DNA of 64,000 nt from Lobosporangium transversale (Eukaryota > Mortierellomycota > Mortierellomycetes > Mortierellales > Mortierellaceae): the NCBI RefSeq assembly GCF_002105155.1, contig NW_019029031.1, positions 124,001 through 188,000 on the forward strand, read 5' to 3'. This document shows positions 11,401 to 20,902 of this stretch, one piece after another. Numbering within the stretch: the stretch's first letter is position 1; every line of letters starts with the position of its first letter. The translations under genes were made by a program, and so were the position numbers. Under the pieces are notes generated by a model that searched no databases, was not told the DNA's origin, and saw nothing but the letters and a program-made list of their open reading frames with translations.

Positions 11401-14400
11401 GAATATTGTGCGATGAAGGATTTGCGCAGAATGGGATCAAATACTTGACAGAGCTGGCAGTTGCAATCTACAAACACCAAGATGGCAATCCAGTAGTAGA
11501 GTACTCTCCATCGAAGCACAATGGTACATGGAAAGAGGACTATTTCAGCAGAGAGAGTGGGAAGTACCTTCTTCGAGAAGCATCGCCTCTGAGCCGTACA
11601 GGCAACCAGTATCGGTTTGTGCATCGGTCTATCCTGGAGTACTGTGTAGTACGAGCGATGTTTGAGCCACAAAAAGAGATGAGTGTGGTTGTGAGGGATA
11701 GAGAAGGGCCAGCGGCACTGTCTCGTCGTCGAGGGAGCACCAGCTCTGTGTACAGTTTTGAGGCGGAAGAGTGCAATGTAGTTGAGCAGGAGGATGACTC
11801 AATCAGCCCAGATGAGACCTCGCCTTTAGTGTGGAGAAGCTTTGTAGACGAGCCATCTATCCTCCAGTTTCTTGTTGATCGTGTCCGACTCGAAGCGAAG
11901 TTCAAGCAGCAGCTATACGAGTATGTTGAGCTCTCGAAGAGCCATAGCAAGTGGCGGGTAGCAGCAGCTAATGCAATGACAATCTTGGTTCGAGCAGGGG
12001 AATCGTTCATTGAAGCAGACTTACGAGGCGTCCAGATCCCAGGAGCGGATCTCGGTCATGGTATATTTGAATGCGCTCAGCTACAAGAGGCAGATTTAAG
12101 GAAGGTCGACTTTCGTAGCTGCTGGCTTCGTCAAGCAGACTTTAGTGGAGCAAAGATGGCAGGAGTACAGTTTGGAGAATGGCCATTTCTTCATGAAAGT
12201 GGAGGTGTGCTCAAAGGATCATATTCACCTGATGGCAAGGCATTGGCTGCAGCAGTGTACGACCAAAATACCGACAAGAGCTATGTTAGCATCTATGACA
12301 CAATGACATGGGATAAGCGTATGACTCTGGAGGCCAATGGCAGAGAATGCGACTATATCTATTCCCCAGATAGTCGATACATCGCCACCTGGTGCAATAG
12401 GGGTACGATTTCTGTATTCAATGCAGTATCAGGGGCATTGGTTCACAACTTGGAGGGCCATGTAGGCACCATTAATGGTGTAGCATACTCACCAAGTGGT
12501 GATCATCTCGCCTCTGCTTGTAAGATTTCTGTATTCAATACAGTATCAGGGGCACTGGCTCACAACTTGGATGGCCATGTAGCATACTCACCAAGTGGTG
12601 ATCATCTCGCCTCTGCTCGTAAGGGCGGGTCATTGTATGTCTGGGATATTAGGTCTGGCATGGTGCAATACATAAATGAACATGCTAGGGCGACAAGCGT
12701 AGTTTATTCACCTGATGGGCAGCAGATTGCAATTGGTAGTCAAGGCGTGGCAGTACAGCTATTGGATGCGGCATCAGGAAAGCTGATACTAAAGCTCCAG
12801 TGTCATGAATCCCCTGAACAAATCCTGTACTCGCCTGACAGTCAGGAAATCATCACTCGTGGCCATGGCGCTACCTCGCTAGAAGTGTGGGATACTAGAT
12901 CTGGTCAGAAGAAGTGGGGCATGGAGCCTGGTATCCCTAGCGAAGCCCTCGGTGTTCAATATTCTCCGGACGGGAAATTCGCCGCGTCATTCGACTTTTC
13001 TATGGCATACCAGTGGAATATGAAAACAGAGAAAGTCATCCATGCTCTTAGAGGCTATTCAACTTCGATCAAAGACCTGAAATACTCACCAAATGGAGAA
13101 CAGATTGCAGCTTGTGCTTTCGACTTTTCGGTGCGGCTTTGGGACGCTCGATCCGGGCAGCTGACTAACACATTTTATGGCCACTCTGAGCTAATAAGCT
13201 GTGTAGAATATTCGCCCAACAGCCATCAGATTGCGTCATTCAGCGAAGATGGAACGATACGTCTGTGCAGCACGCAGCTTTGGCAGTCCAGTCATGATTC
13301 ATATGGTCATAGTCATACAAAATCAATATCCCGATTAAGCTTCTCACCAAATGGACAACAGGTCGCATCCTGCAGCTGGGACGGTACTGTGCATATAAGG
13401 AATAGCTGGACGGGGCAACATATTCATGTCTTGCGGACGTTCACAAACAACATTAAGTTTTCATCCGATGGTCGCCTGCTTGCTTCCAGCGGAGCTTTCA
13501 ATGAGAAACGTGTCCACATTTGGGATACTCATTCAGGCCAAGCTATTCACGTCTTGGAGCGACGAAGCCAAAGCGCTGAAGTTCTGGACTTTAATTTTTT
13601 ACCCAGTAGTCAGCAAATTATCTGTGGTCATAAAAACGGAGATATCAGTGTGTGGAGTACGCAAACAGGACAATTCATACGCACTCTTCCGGGGGGTGGC
13701 AATAGTGTGGAATCTGTGTTATTTTCACCTAGTGGCCACCAAGTTGCTTCCTATGGTAATAATAGAGTCAGGGTCTGGACAGTGAGCTCGGTAGAGTTTT
13801 TGTATTATGATCTAGAAACTATGGAGCTGCATAAGCCATATTTTGTTTATTCAGCTGACAGTCAGAAGATAGTATTTATCCAGGATGATAAAAAGGCGCA
13901 ACTACGGGACGCAGAAACGGGAGAACTTTGTTACGAAACAAACTTCGAAAATAGGCCAGCAGAGATCGTGTTTTCTCCATCCAGTCGACAGATGGTTGTC
14001 AGCAGTCTAGAGGGGCCACCGTATGTGGTGGATACTGAATCAGGGGCAATGTTGCATACGCTTGAAGGACACACCAGTTATATAAAAGACATATCTTATT
14101 CTTGTGATGGCCAGTACATTGCCTCATGTAGCATAGACAGGAGCGCACAACTATGGGATCCAGAGTCAGGGCAGTGCTTGGCTGATCTCCCATTTGTAGG
14201 TGAAGATGTGGACACCTTTGCATGGAATGTTTCCGAAAAAGGCAGCTCTCTGGTGACAGGACACAGGGACGGTTCTATTCGGCTATGGCAGATTACCAAG
14301 AGCGAAGAAGGCCAATGTCACTCACGATTGAGGTGGAGTACGGGGAAAACAGCTCTTAATGCTACCGAAGCAAACATTCGAGGTGTTGTTGGTTTGAGTG

Positions 14401-14738
14401 AAGTAAATCGGAAAGTATTGGAGCAACATAAGGCTATCGATGATATAGGGCAGTGTACGACTTTTCAAGAACCAGTCCATGAGGCCAAGAAAGAGACATC
14501 TACGACATGTAGCTCCGAAGGAACGGAGAGAGAGAGTTTGGATACAGGTCCGAAGAGGGACGATCCCAAAGCATCGCCATTAATCGTTAAGAGCGACGTA
14601 ACCAATGGATACCAATTCATTTGCAGCAAATGTAGTGAATGTAACGAGTGTGAACATGCGCATTTTATTCTAAGTAGTTCTTACGATAGTCCTGTTCAGT
14701 ATTCTAAGGAGAACGTCCATACAGATCATATAGAGTAA
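8472..14738 (+). CDS. Intact NLR-like NACHT protein with TPR/Arm-like N-terminus, pentapeptide repeats and WD40 blades
   Basis: Two exons, 8472-10245 and 10339-14738, join across a 93-nt intron (donor GTGAGC, branch-like ACTAAC, acceptor TTGTAG) into 2057 residues. Residues about 10-110 are TPR-like (KALDLATIYLEQAHKTKD; LDAENTLYRI). About 180-590 is an Arm/HEAT-like helical region. NACHT Walker A is VQGESGAGKSTFNR near 706 and Walker B is FILICDGYDE near 776. Pentapeptide A(D/N)L-type repeats lie near 1149-1206. About 14-16 WD40-like blades (YSPxGxQIAS...RLWDxxSGQ) follow to about 1916, enough for two propellers. A tail with CSKCSECNEC sits near 2021-2030. STAND proteins are ATP-switched receptors that oligomerise when the repeat domain binds a ligand; in fungi several control heterokaryon incompatibility. 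Role here is inferred. Start chosen because the third copy has the same MRWLQ start. An extra partial blade is present (see the repeat at 12406-12628). Confidence 0.93.
12406..12628 (+). repeat. Tandem duplication of part of a WD40 blade
   Basis: A segment encoding ISVFNAVSGALVHNLEGHVG...YSPSGDHLASA is repeated about 117 bp downstream as ISVFNTVSGALAHNLDGHVAYSPSGDHLASA. The second copy lacks 18 bp (GTINGV), keeping the frame. The other two family copies in this window have a single version here. Confidence 0.9.
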
Positions 14739-15526
14739 ATATCCTCATTTTTTCATTTTTTTTACAATATTAAAACCACGCGATCAAATTGTTATGATGT
14801 GAAGGATTGGGATCTCCTAAATATTATAAGCGTCATGTTATAAGACCGATGTAATCGCTCATGAACCGAGTGATTAAAATGTGTTTCTAAATGGGAATGC
14901 CGTGTCCAAGAGCCTAGCTGTAAGCAAGTAAAGCGAAAAGCCGGCTGCATTCTTGGAGGCCGTTCCTCATGTCAAGAGAGAATAGAATATTGTGACAGAT
15001 TGCCTATTGTAGGTTACCTTTGATGGTGTAAACATGGTCAATCAATAGTATTTTCGTCACTTAATTGGCAGTATCACTGAAGAGCTTTCAAAGCTTTTGA
15101 AGGATATAAACAAAGCGGTGGGGTGAGGAGGACGCACCTTCATTTTCGTCATGACTGATGTTATTAGCTTCTCAATTTATTAAAAAAAAAAAAGTCAACC
15201 AAGCTGAATAATATAACACCCATAAGCTTATTATCTGATATCCAGTTCTGTAGTTGCCCAAGCCTTGCTTGCTTTATCAGCTCAGTTCTAATTGAGAGTC
15301 GCGTATTTGTCATGCCGAGACATCTTATTCCTATCTTTTTTTTTGTGTGTGTGTGTGTAATATGGTAATTGAGGATTTTACTCCTATATACTTAAATAAG
15401 GACCATGTTTGGAGGGATAAAAACTTTTGGTTCGAACAAGACGCGAGGTAATGTTTATTAATTAATTTTTATTCTACCTTTTTATAATTTTTATAATTTT
15501 TCTTATTTTTTCCTACTTCAGACATT
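14739..15526. other. Convergent intergenic spacer
   Basis: 3' flanks of the NACHT-WD40 gene (plus) and dynactin p25 (minus). AT-rich, with a short (GT)n tract at about 15344-15358. No gene seen. Confidence 0.55.
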
Positions 15527-15966
15527 TCATACGTCTGTACTTGGGACGAATTTTGCATATCGATCCTTTGTCCGTGCTTCAAAGATCTCTTGAATGCTTT
15601 CGGGCAATTCATCTACCAATCTTCCAGGCGATCCGCTGTAAATGGTGAATGAGGGGACGACAGCGTTCGCAGGGATCACTGTATTGTCCTCGATCCTAGA
15701 ACATTCTTTGATGATTGCAAATTTACCCTTAGGAAAAAAAAAAGAATAAGAATAAGAATAAGAATAAGAGTAAGAAAGATGAAGAAGCACAAGAAGGAGT
15801 TTTTCCAAATGGGGTCTTTTTTTTTTTTTTTTTGTTTCCCTAAGCTTACAATGACACAGTTCTTTCCGATGCTGACAAATGAACCGATGGAAGCTGCTTG
15901 AACGATTGAACCTTCACCAATGGTGACATGATCACCGATTTTCATAGGATAGTAACTAAATGCTCT

Positions 15967-16003
<37 letters not shown>

Positions 16004-16636
16004 GAAATGTCGTGAGTATTTGGTGACAAGACTCAGTGTCCAGATCGAATGTAAAATCCAGAGTCCTAAAATTCCTTTATTTTTTACCCCTTGTACGTCT
16101 TGCAAGGTGGGCGAATGACACATCCCTGTGATAAGAAGCAATACCGACCAACAGAGACGACAACAGCCTGACCAGGACCTGTCCGCCTCAGATCACCACG
16201 AATCACACTTCCTGTCTGTAATATCGTCTGCAAAAAGATAATTGTAAATTGTAATTGTAATAATAATATAAAAATCACTTTTCTTTTTTTTTTTTTTGGC
16301 ACGCGCATCCATGTGACTGTGGGTGTGATATCAACGCACAACTTGCACTTGCGAGAAAAAGAAGTTCAATGAAAAAAAAAAAAAAAATAAAGAAAGCTCC
16401 TCACCTTACCACCAAGGATGATGTTTTGACTGCCGCAGATAACAGACTTGCGTGAAACTTTGTTGCCCGTGTCCTACAAAAGTCGAAATGGGAAATTGTG
16501 AAAAAGCAAGGGAAATGAGTCCACCATTTTTGACTTTGACTACAGACTTGTTTATTGAGGTTCCTGAAATCAACATGAAAGTGTGTACCGTTTCAATGTA
16601 CTCTGACTTGCTGTATTTGATTATTGGAAGGTCCAT
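15527..16636 (-). CDS. Dynactin subunit 5 (p25)
   Basis: Five exons (16636-16589, 16473-16405, 16227-16088, 15955-15850, 15727-15527) join in frame to 187 residues; human DCTN5 is about 182. The N-terminus MDLPIIKYSKSEYIET, then KVSRKSVICGSQNI, RGDLRRTG, GDHVTIGEG, GSFVSIGKNCVI and RIEDNTVIPANAVVPSFTIYSG-type segments follow DCTN5 along its whole length. The repeated hydrophobic hexapeptides (V-I-G-x-G type) form the left-handed beta-helix of the family. p25 sits in the pointed-end complex of dynactin and helps dynein bind early endosomes, which in filamentous fungi drives long-range hyphal transport. It shares a 254-bp divergent promoter region with the kinase gene at 16891. Poly(A/T) runs lie inside three introns. 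Confidence 0.96.
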
Positions 16637-16890
16637 GGTGAATGCGGGGAATAATGCTTGTCCAATTTGGATGAAGTCGTCGTCGAGTCAATTACCAAAA
16701 AAAAAAAAAAAAAAAAGAGAGAGAAAGGCATGCTCTTATTTTTTGGGACTCATTTTTTCATTCCTTCTTCACTTCCTGCCAAAAAGCCACTCTTTAGTAA
16801 AAGAGAAACCATGTAAAAAGTAATGCATGTCAAGTTTATAAAACATTACCTTTTCCTTTTCCTCTTGGTACAATTGCAACTCGTTTCGTC
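16637..16890. promoter_or_regulatory. Short divergent promoter region (dynactin p25 / glycerate-kinase-like)
   Basis: Only 254 bp separate the two opposed start codons. The stretch contains a 20-nt A-run near 16698-16716 and a C/T-rich segment on the plus strand before 16891. No specific factor site is claimed. Confidence 0.5.
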
Positions 16891-18066
16891 ATGAGTACGC
16901 GTTTAGACAAGACACAAGTGATAGTCCAACATATTCTGCGACATTTGACATTGCCGAGACGGTTTCCTCCTGGGGTCGAACATTCTACAACAAAACCTCT
17001 TTTCGTAGGTTTGTCAGGTCCACAGGGGATTGGTAAGGGGTTCGTTCTTTTCTTATTTGGATTGTTTGCACGATTCCATAATTTAACAGTACTAACTTTT
17101 TTCTTTTCTTTTCTTCTCTCTCTCCTCTGCTTAGGAAAGACGACGATGACAAACAAGTTGGTGTCAGTACTTTCAGGAACTCCACATAATCTACGCGTCT
17201 TTTCATTTTCGACAGATGATCTCTATCTACCCTACAAAGACCAGACTGCTTTGAGTCAGCGATACCCAGACAACAAACTGATTGAGTTTCGTGGACTTCC
17301 AGGGACACATGATGTTCATTTGGGTGCGTCCACGTTTCAGGCGTTCTGTGATGCGAATCGACAATTTTATGCTGCTGCTCCTGCTACAACTCAACACCAG
17401 CAACAATTAAAGCAAGGAACGTTGACATCTAACGTTATATCAGTTCCCATTCCAGCATACGACAAGGCTTTACATTCTGGCCGTGGGGATCAACTTCCTA
17501 GGGAACAATGGTCTCATGCTGAAGCGCCCTTTGATGTGATCCTCTTCGAGGGTTGGTCTTTGGGGTTCAAATCCATTCGAGATCCCTTGAGACTACAACA
17601 GATTTATCAGGAACACAATAGTAATTCTTCTTCCTCCCAACCTTGTTCTTCTTTTCTTTCTAAGCATCCATATCCTTCAATTGAGATGGTGAATGAATTT
17701 TTGAAGGCCTATGAACGAGAATGGTATAGTTATCTGGATGTGTTTATTCATTTGTCAGCGCCCAAGTTGGAGACGATCTTTAAATGGCGAGCAGAACAAG
17801 AGCAGGAACTGTGGGCTCGGAGGGGGACAGGGATGACAGAGGAACAGGTGAGAGATTTTGTGACGAGGTTTATGCCGGCGTATGAGGTTTATCTTGAGAG
17901 ATTGAAGCGTGAGAATCTGTTCAAGAAGGATGATGATGATGAACATAGCGAGCATAAGGGTAGAGTAGAAGCCTCAGAGTCAGAGTCAGGGTTGTATGTA
18001 GGAAGACATTTACGATTAGATTTAGATGAAGATCGAAACTTGGTGTCTACAGCATTGGTGGATTAG
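16891..18066 (+). CDS. P-loop kinase of the D-glycerate 3-kinase / Tda10 family
   Basis: Exons 16891-17032 and 17135-18066 give 357 residues. The Walker A motif GPQGIGKTT is assembled across the intron: the first exon ends in the codon for the Gly before Lys-Thr-Thr. FSTDDLYL, QRYPDNKLIEFRGLPGTHD and FEGWSLGF are hallmarks of this family (yeast Tda10, plant glycerate kinase). Family members phosphorylate D-glycerate or related small substrates with ATP; the yeast member's substrate is not settled, so the substrate here is open. The C-terminus carries a Lys/Asp/Glu-rich extension (KKDDDDEHSEHK) before a short closing segment. The 102-nt intron is a multiple of three without in-frame stop, so retention would insert 34 hydrophobic residues inside the P-loop. 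No targeting signal is evident. Confidence 0.9.
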   Translation: MSTRLDKTQVIVQHILRHLTLPRRFPPGVEHSTTKPLFVGLSGPQGIGKGFVLFLFGLFARFHNLTVLTFFFSFLLSLLCLGKTTMTNKLVSVLSGTPHNLRVFSFSTDDLYLPYKDQTALSQRYPDNKLIEFRGLPGTHDVHLGASTFQAFCDANRQFYAAAPATTQHQQQLKQGTLTSNVISVPIPAYDKALHSGRGDQLPREQWSHAEAPFDVILFEGWSLGFKSIRDPLRLQQIYQEHNSNSSSSQPCSSFLSKHPYPSIEMVNEFLKAYEREWYSYLDVFIHLSAPKLETIFKWRAEQEQELWARRGTGMTEEQVRDFVTRFMPAYEVYLERLKRENLFKKDDDDEHSEHKGRVEASESESGLYVGRHLRLDLDEDRNLVSTALVD

Positions 18067-18440
18067 TTTTCTCAGAGTGATCATCTAAAAATATATATAT
18101 ATACATGTATATCCTAATAAACCTAGCACGAGAAATGATCTGTTTGGGTTCTCTATATCGACGTGTCCAAGGATTCTGGTTGGACAGTGCGTTGTTCTGG
18201 CAGGAAGGAATCAATGGACGAGAGCCCTTTCCTCTGTTGGAATGCAGCAAAGGGTGCAAATCATATTTAGTTTGGAGGAACGTACCCCGTTTGATTGACC
18301 TGCATGCAATTGATGACAATGTCAAAAGAAAAAAAGATCATCAGAAGGTTCCATTTTTTAACACAGTTTAAACTATCTCTCTCCCACGTATTTTTTCTTT
18401 TCTTTATCCTCTCTCTGTCGCACTTTTTTTTTTTTTTTGA
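18067..18440. other. Intergenic spacer, promoter of glyoxalase II
   Basis: 3' end of the kinase gene with an (AT)n stretch at 18091-18104, then a CT-rich promoter-like stretch from about 18370. The short open frame at 18105-18371 shows no family resemblance. Confidence 0.5.
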
Positions 18441-20151
18441 ATGTCTCCTCAACTTTATCAATCGTCTTTTCTTCTTCAACTCTTCCGACGTTCTTCTTCT
18501 TCTTCTTCTTCTTCGTCCTTCCAATTTCAACGTCAAGCAGCCACTTTTCCCACGCGTCTTCTTCACTCCCCTAGACCAGTTCTTCATAACAGTCGTTGCA
18601 TCTCACCCTCATTCTCAACTCTTGCATCTGTTCATTCAACTCGTTCTAAAAAGACTTTTGGTCATTCCTCAACACCTGGATCATTAAGAAACTTTTCTGC
18701 TGCAACAAACCCCAACATGCGTGTTATTCCTGTCCCCGCTCTTGAAGGTGAGAATAGAAAGGGAAAAAAAAAAAAAAAAAAAAAAGCTCTTCCCTTTTAG
18801 ATATTGAGGACATTGTTGTGAAAAATATTAAAAATGAAAAAAAAAAAAAAAAAAAAAAAGTAAATGGATCAGGTTTAGTAAGCTTTGAGGCATTTAGCAT
18901 TACTGCAGCTTTCTTGGATGGGAATAAGCTGGATAAGCTGAATAAGCTGGATAAGCTGGACAATAAGCACAGAATCTTGTTGATATATGTCTCATTCGAC
19001 GTGTTTGATTAGTTGATGAGAACGTCATTTGCGCACAAAACAAACTTTTTGACTAAAATAGTAACCCCTCCTAAAAAACTTTGCATTAATTTTGTTAATA
19101 CCATATGTATATTTCCATTTACCAATGATCAATCATGCTAGATAATTACTCCTACATCATTCTTGATGAAAAGACCTCTGAGGCTGCGGTGGTCGATCCT
19201 GTAGAGCCTCAGAAGCTGATGCATATCCTTCAACATCTGGGAGCGAAATTGACCTCGGTTCTTTGTACACACCATCATTGGGATCATGCTGGAGGAAACG
19301 TGGAGTTGATTTCCAAGAAACCAGGACTTGCAGTCTTTGGAGCAGATGCAAGGATTCCCGAGATCAATTATGTGGTCAAGGACAAAGAGGAGTTCAAGAT
19401 TGGATCCTTGGTTGTCCAGGCATTGTGGACTCATTGTCATACGAAGGGCAGTGTTAGTTATTATGTCAAGGATGATTCGGATCGAGCCGTCTTTACGGGT
19501 GACACGTTATTTTTGAGTATGGCTTCATTTCTCTCCTTTTTGAAAAAAGGGATACCTCTTACAATTTATGTCCACTATGCAAAAAGTTTAATTGATTGAA
19601 ATCCGTTTTGCTTTTCACTTTAGGTGGTTGCGGTCGTTTCTTTGAGGGTACGGCAGCAGATATGTACAACAGTTTACTTCATATTCTGGCGACCCTTCCT
19701 GTGGAGACTAAGGTCTATTGTGGTCATGAATACACCAAAGCCAATCTTCGGTTCGCTCAACATGTTGAACCCAACAATCCACATGTTGCACAGAAACTTC
19801 AATGGATGATGAATGAAAATGTGACCACGACAGTTCCTGGAACGATTGGCGAAGAATTGTTGTGCAATCCATTCCTTCGTGTCAAGTAAGTCTTTTCTTT
19901 TCTTTCTTTTTTTTTCTTTTCAATTGCGTTTAATATTCGCCTGTGTTTTTTGCTTTTGCTATGGACCCAATCTTATGTATATGTAATGGGGTAACAAGAA
20001 AATTGATCCGCTTTGGTTATATTTATTTATTTATTTATTTATTTTTTTTATTTGTTTATAAAGTGAACCCTCACTCCAAGCTTTTACAGGCAAATCAGAT
20101 CCTATCGATGTCATGCAGGTTCTTCGTGAAATGAAGAACAACTTTAAATAA
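18441..20151 (+). CDS. Hydroxyacylglutathione hydrolase (glyoxalase II), probably mitochondrial
   Basis: Four exons (18441-18747, 19142-19516, 19624-19885, 20064-20151) join in frame to 343 residues. The metallo-beta-lactamase motif THHHWDHAGG, the second metal ligand region THCHTKGS, FTGDTLF, GCGRFFEGTA and the glutathione-binding region YCGHEYTKANLRFA are in the right order, and the C-terminus FTGKSDPIDVMQVLRE is that of glyoxalase II. The enzyme hydrolyses S-D-lactoylglutathione to D-lactate and glutathione, the second step of methylglyoxal detoxification. The first about 90 residues are rich in Ser/Arg/Gln and lack acids, as in a mitochondrial presequence; a second Met (NMRVIPVPALE) could give a cytosolic form. 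The usual Cys-His-Thr-x-Gly-His is Cys-His-Thr-Lys-Gly-Ser here; the metal-binding His is kept. Confidence 0.95.
18922..18967. repeat. Nonamer tandem repeat in glyoxalase II intron 1
   Basis: About five units of GATAAGCTG (one with A for G) inside the first intron. No function suggested. Confidence 0.85.
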
Positions 20152-20902
20152 GCAAGGAAACAAAAGAAAGAAAGGAGAAAGTGCTTGTAGTTTTGCAATG
20201 TTTATTTTTTTATAGCATCGTATTTGAACTGATTGTAGTCTATAACTTGTAGTGTCCAAATGAAGAAAACACATTTTAAATTACGGGTGAACGATATCTT
20301 CAACAGATAGATCGATAGAGAGATTGAAAGGAAGAGAGGAAGGAGGAGTAATGATATTCTATGAGGATCTACGGGATATCCATATTCGGAGATGATTATG
20401 ACAACCTTTATTCTTTCCATGTTAATCTGTTGGTCTGCTGAGTGCCAAGGAAAGGTCCGAAGGGAGAGGAATGTTGTTCAGTGAGACCATCACATGATCT
20501 TCCGATGAAGAACACTCAGCGCGGGATGGTCAATGCAAAAAAAAAAAATTTCCTTTCAAAGACAGAAGGAACCCACTGCCACTGGGACACTGGGACTACT
20601 GGACTGGGACTGAACTCATATTCAAGTGCATGTTCTCGATGCATTACACAACTACGTTTGTAACGAAAACAACGGAAACAGTGTTCTTTTCCTCCCCTTT
20701 CAAAAGACGTTTACTCTCTTCCCGTCTGTTCTCTTTTTCTCTCTCTCTTTGTGTGTCTGTGCTTTTATTTGTTTTCTACTCCCTTTGATAGACTTGTAAT
20801 TCTTTCATATAGACACACCTCCATTCATATACATTTTCTTTCTCCTCTTTCCATTTGGCTTAATCAGCCTCATTTCAATTCTCATTATCCTTTTGTATTA
20901 CA
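20152..20902. other. Intergenic spacer, promoter of MGM1
   Basis: 3' region of glyoxalase II, then a pyrimidine-rich plus-strand promoter-like stretch (about 20680-20890, CT and TG tracts). No gene recognised. Confidence 0.55.

Noticed and set aside
10281-14738. An independent NACHT gene starting at 10281
   Set aside because: The first codons lie inside the conserved intron. Splicing 10245 to 10339 joins it to the helical N-terminal exon in frame, as in the other copies.
18105-18371. Possible 88-residue protein between the kinase and glyoxalase II
   Set aside because: No family resemblance or promoter signal was seen, and it lies in the short spacer that must hold one 3' end and one promoter.
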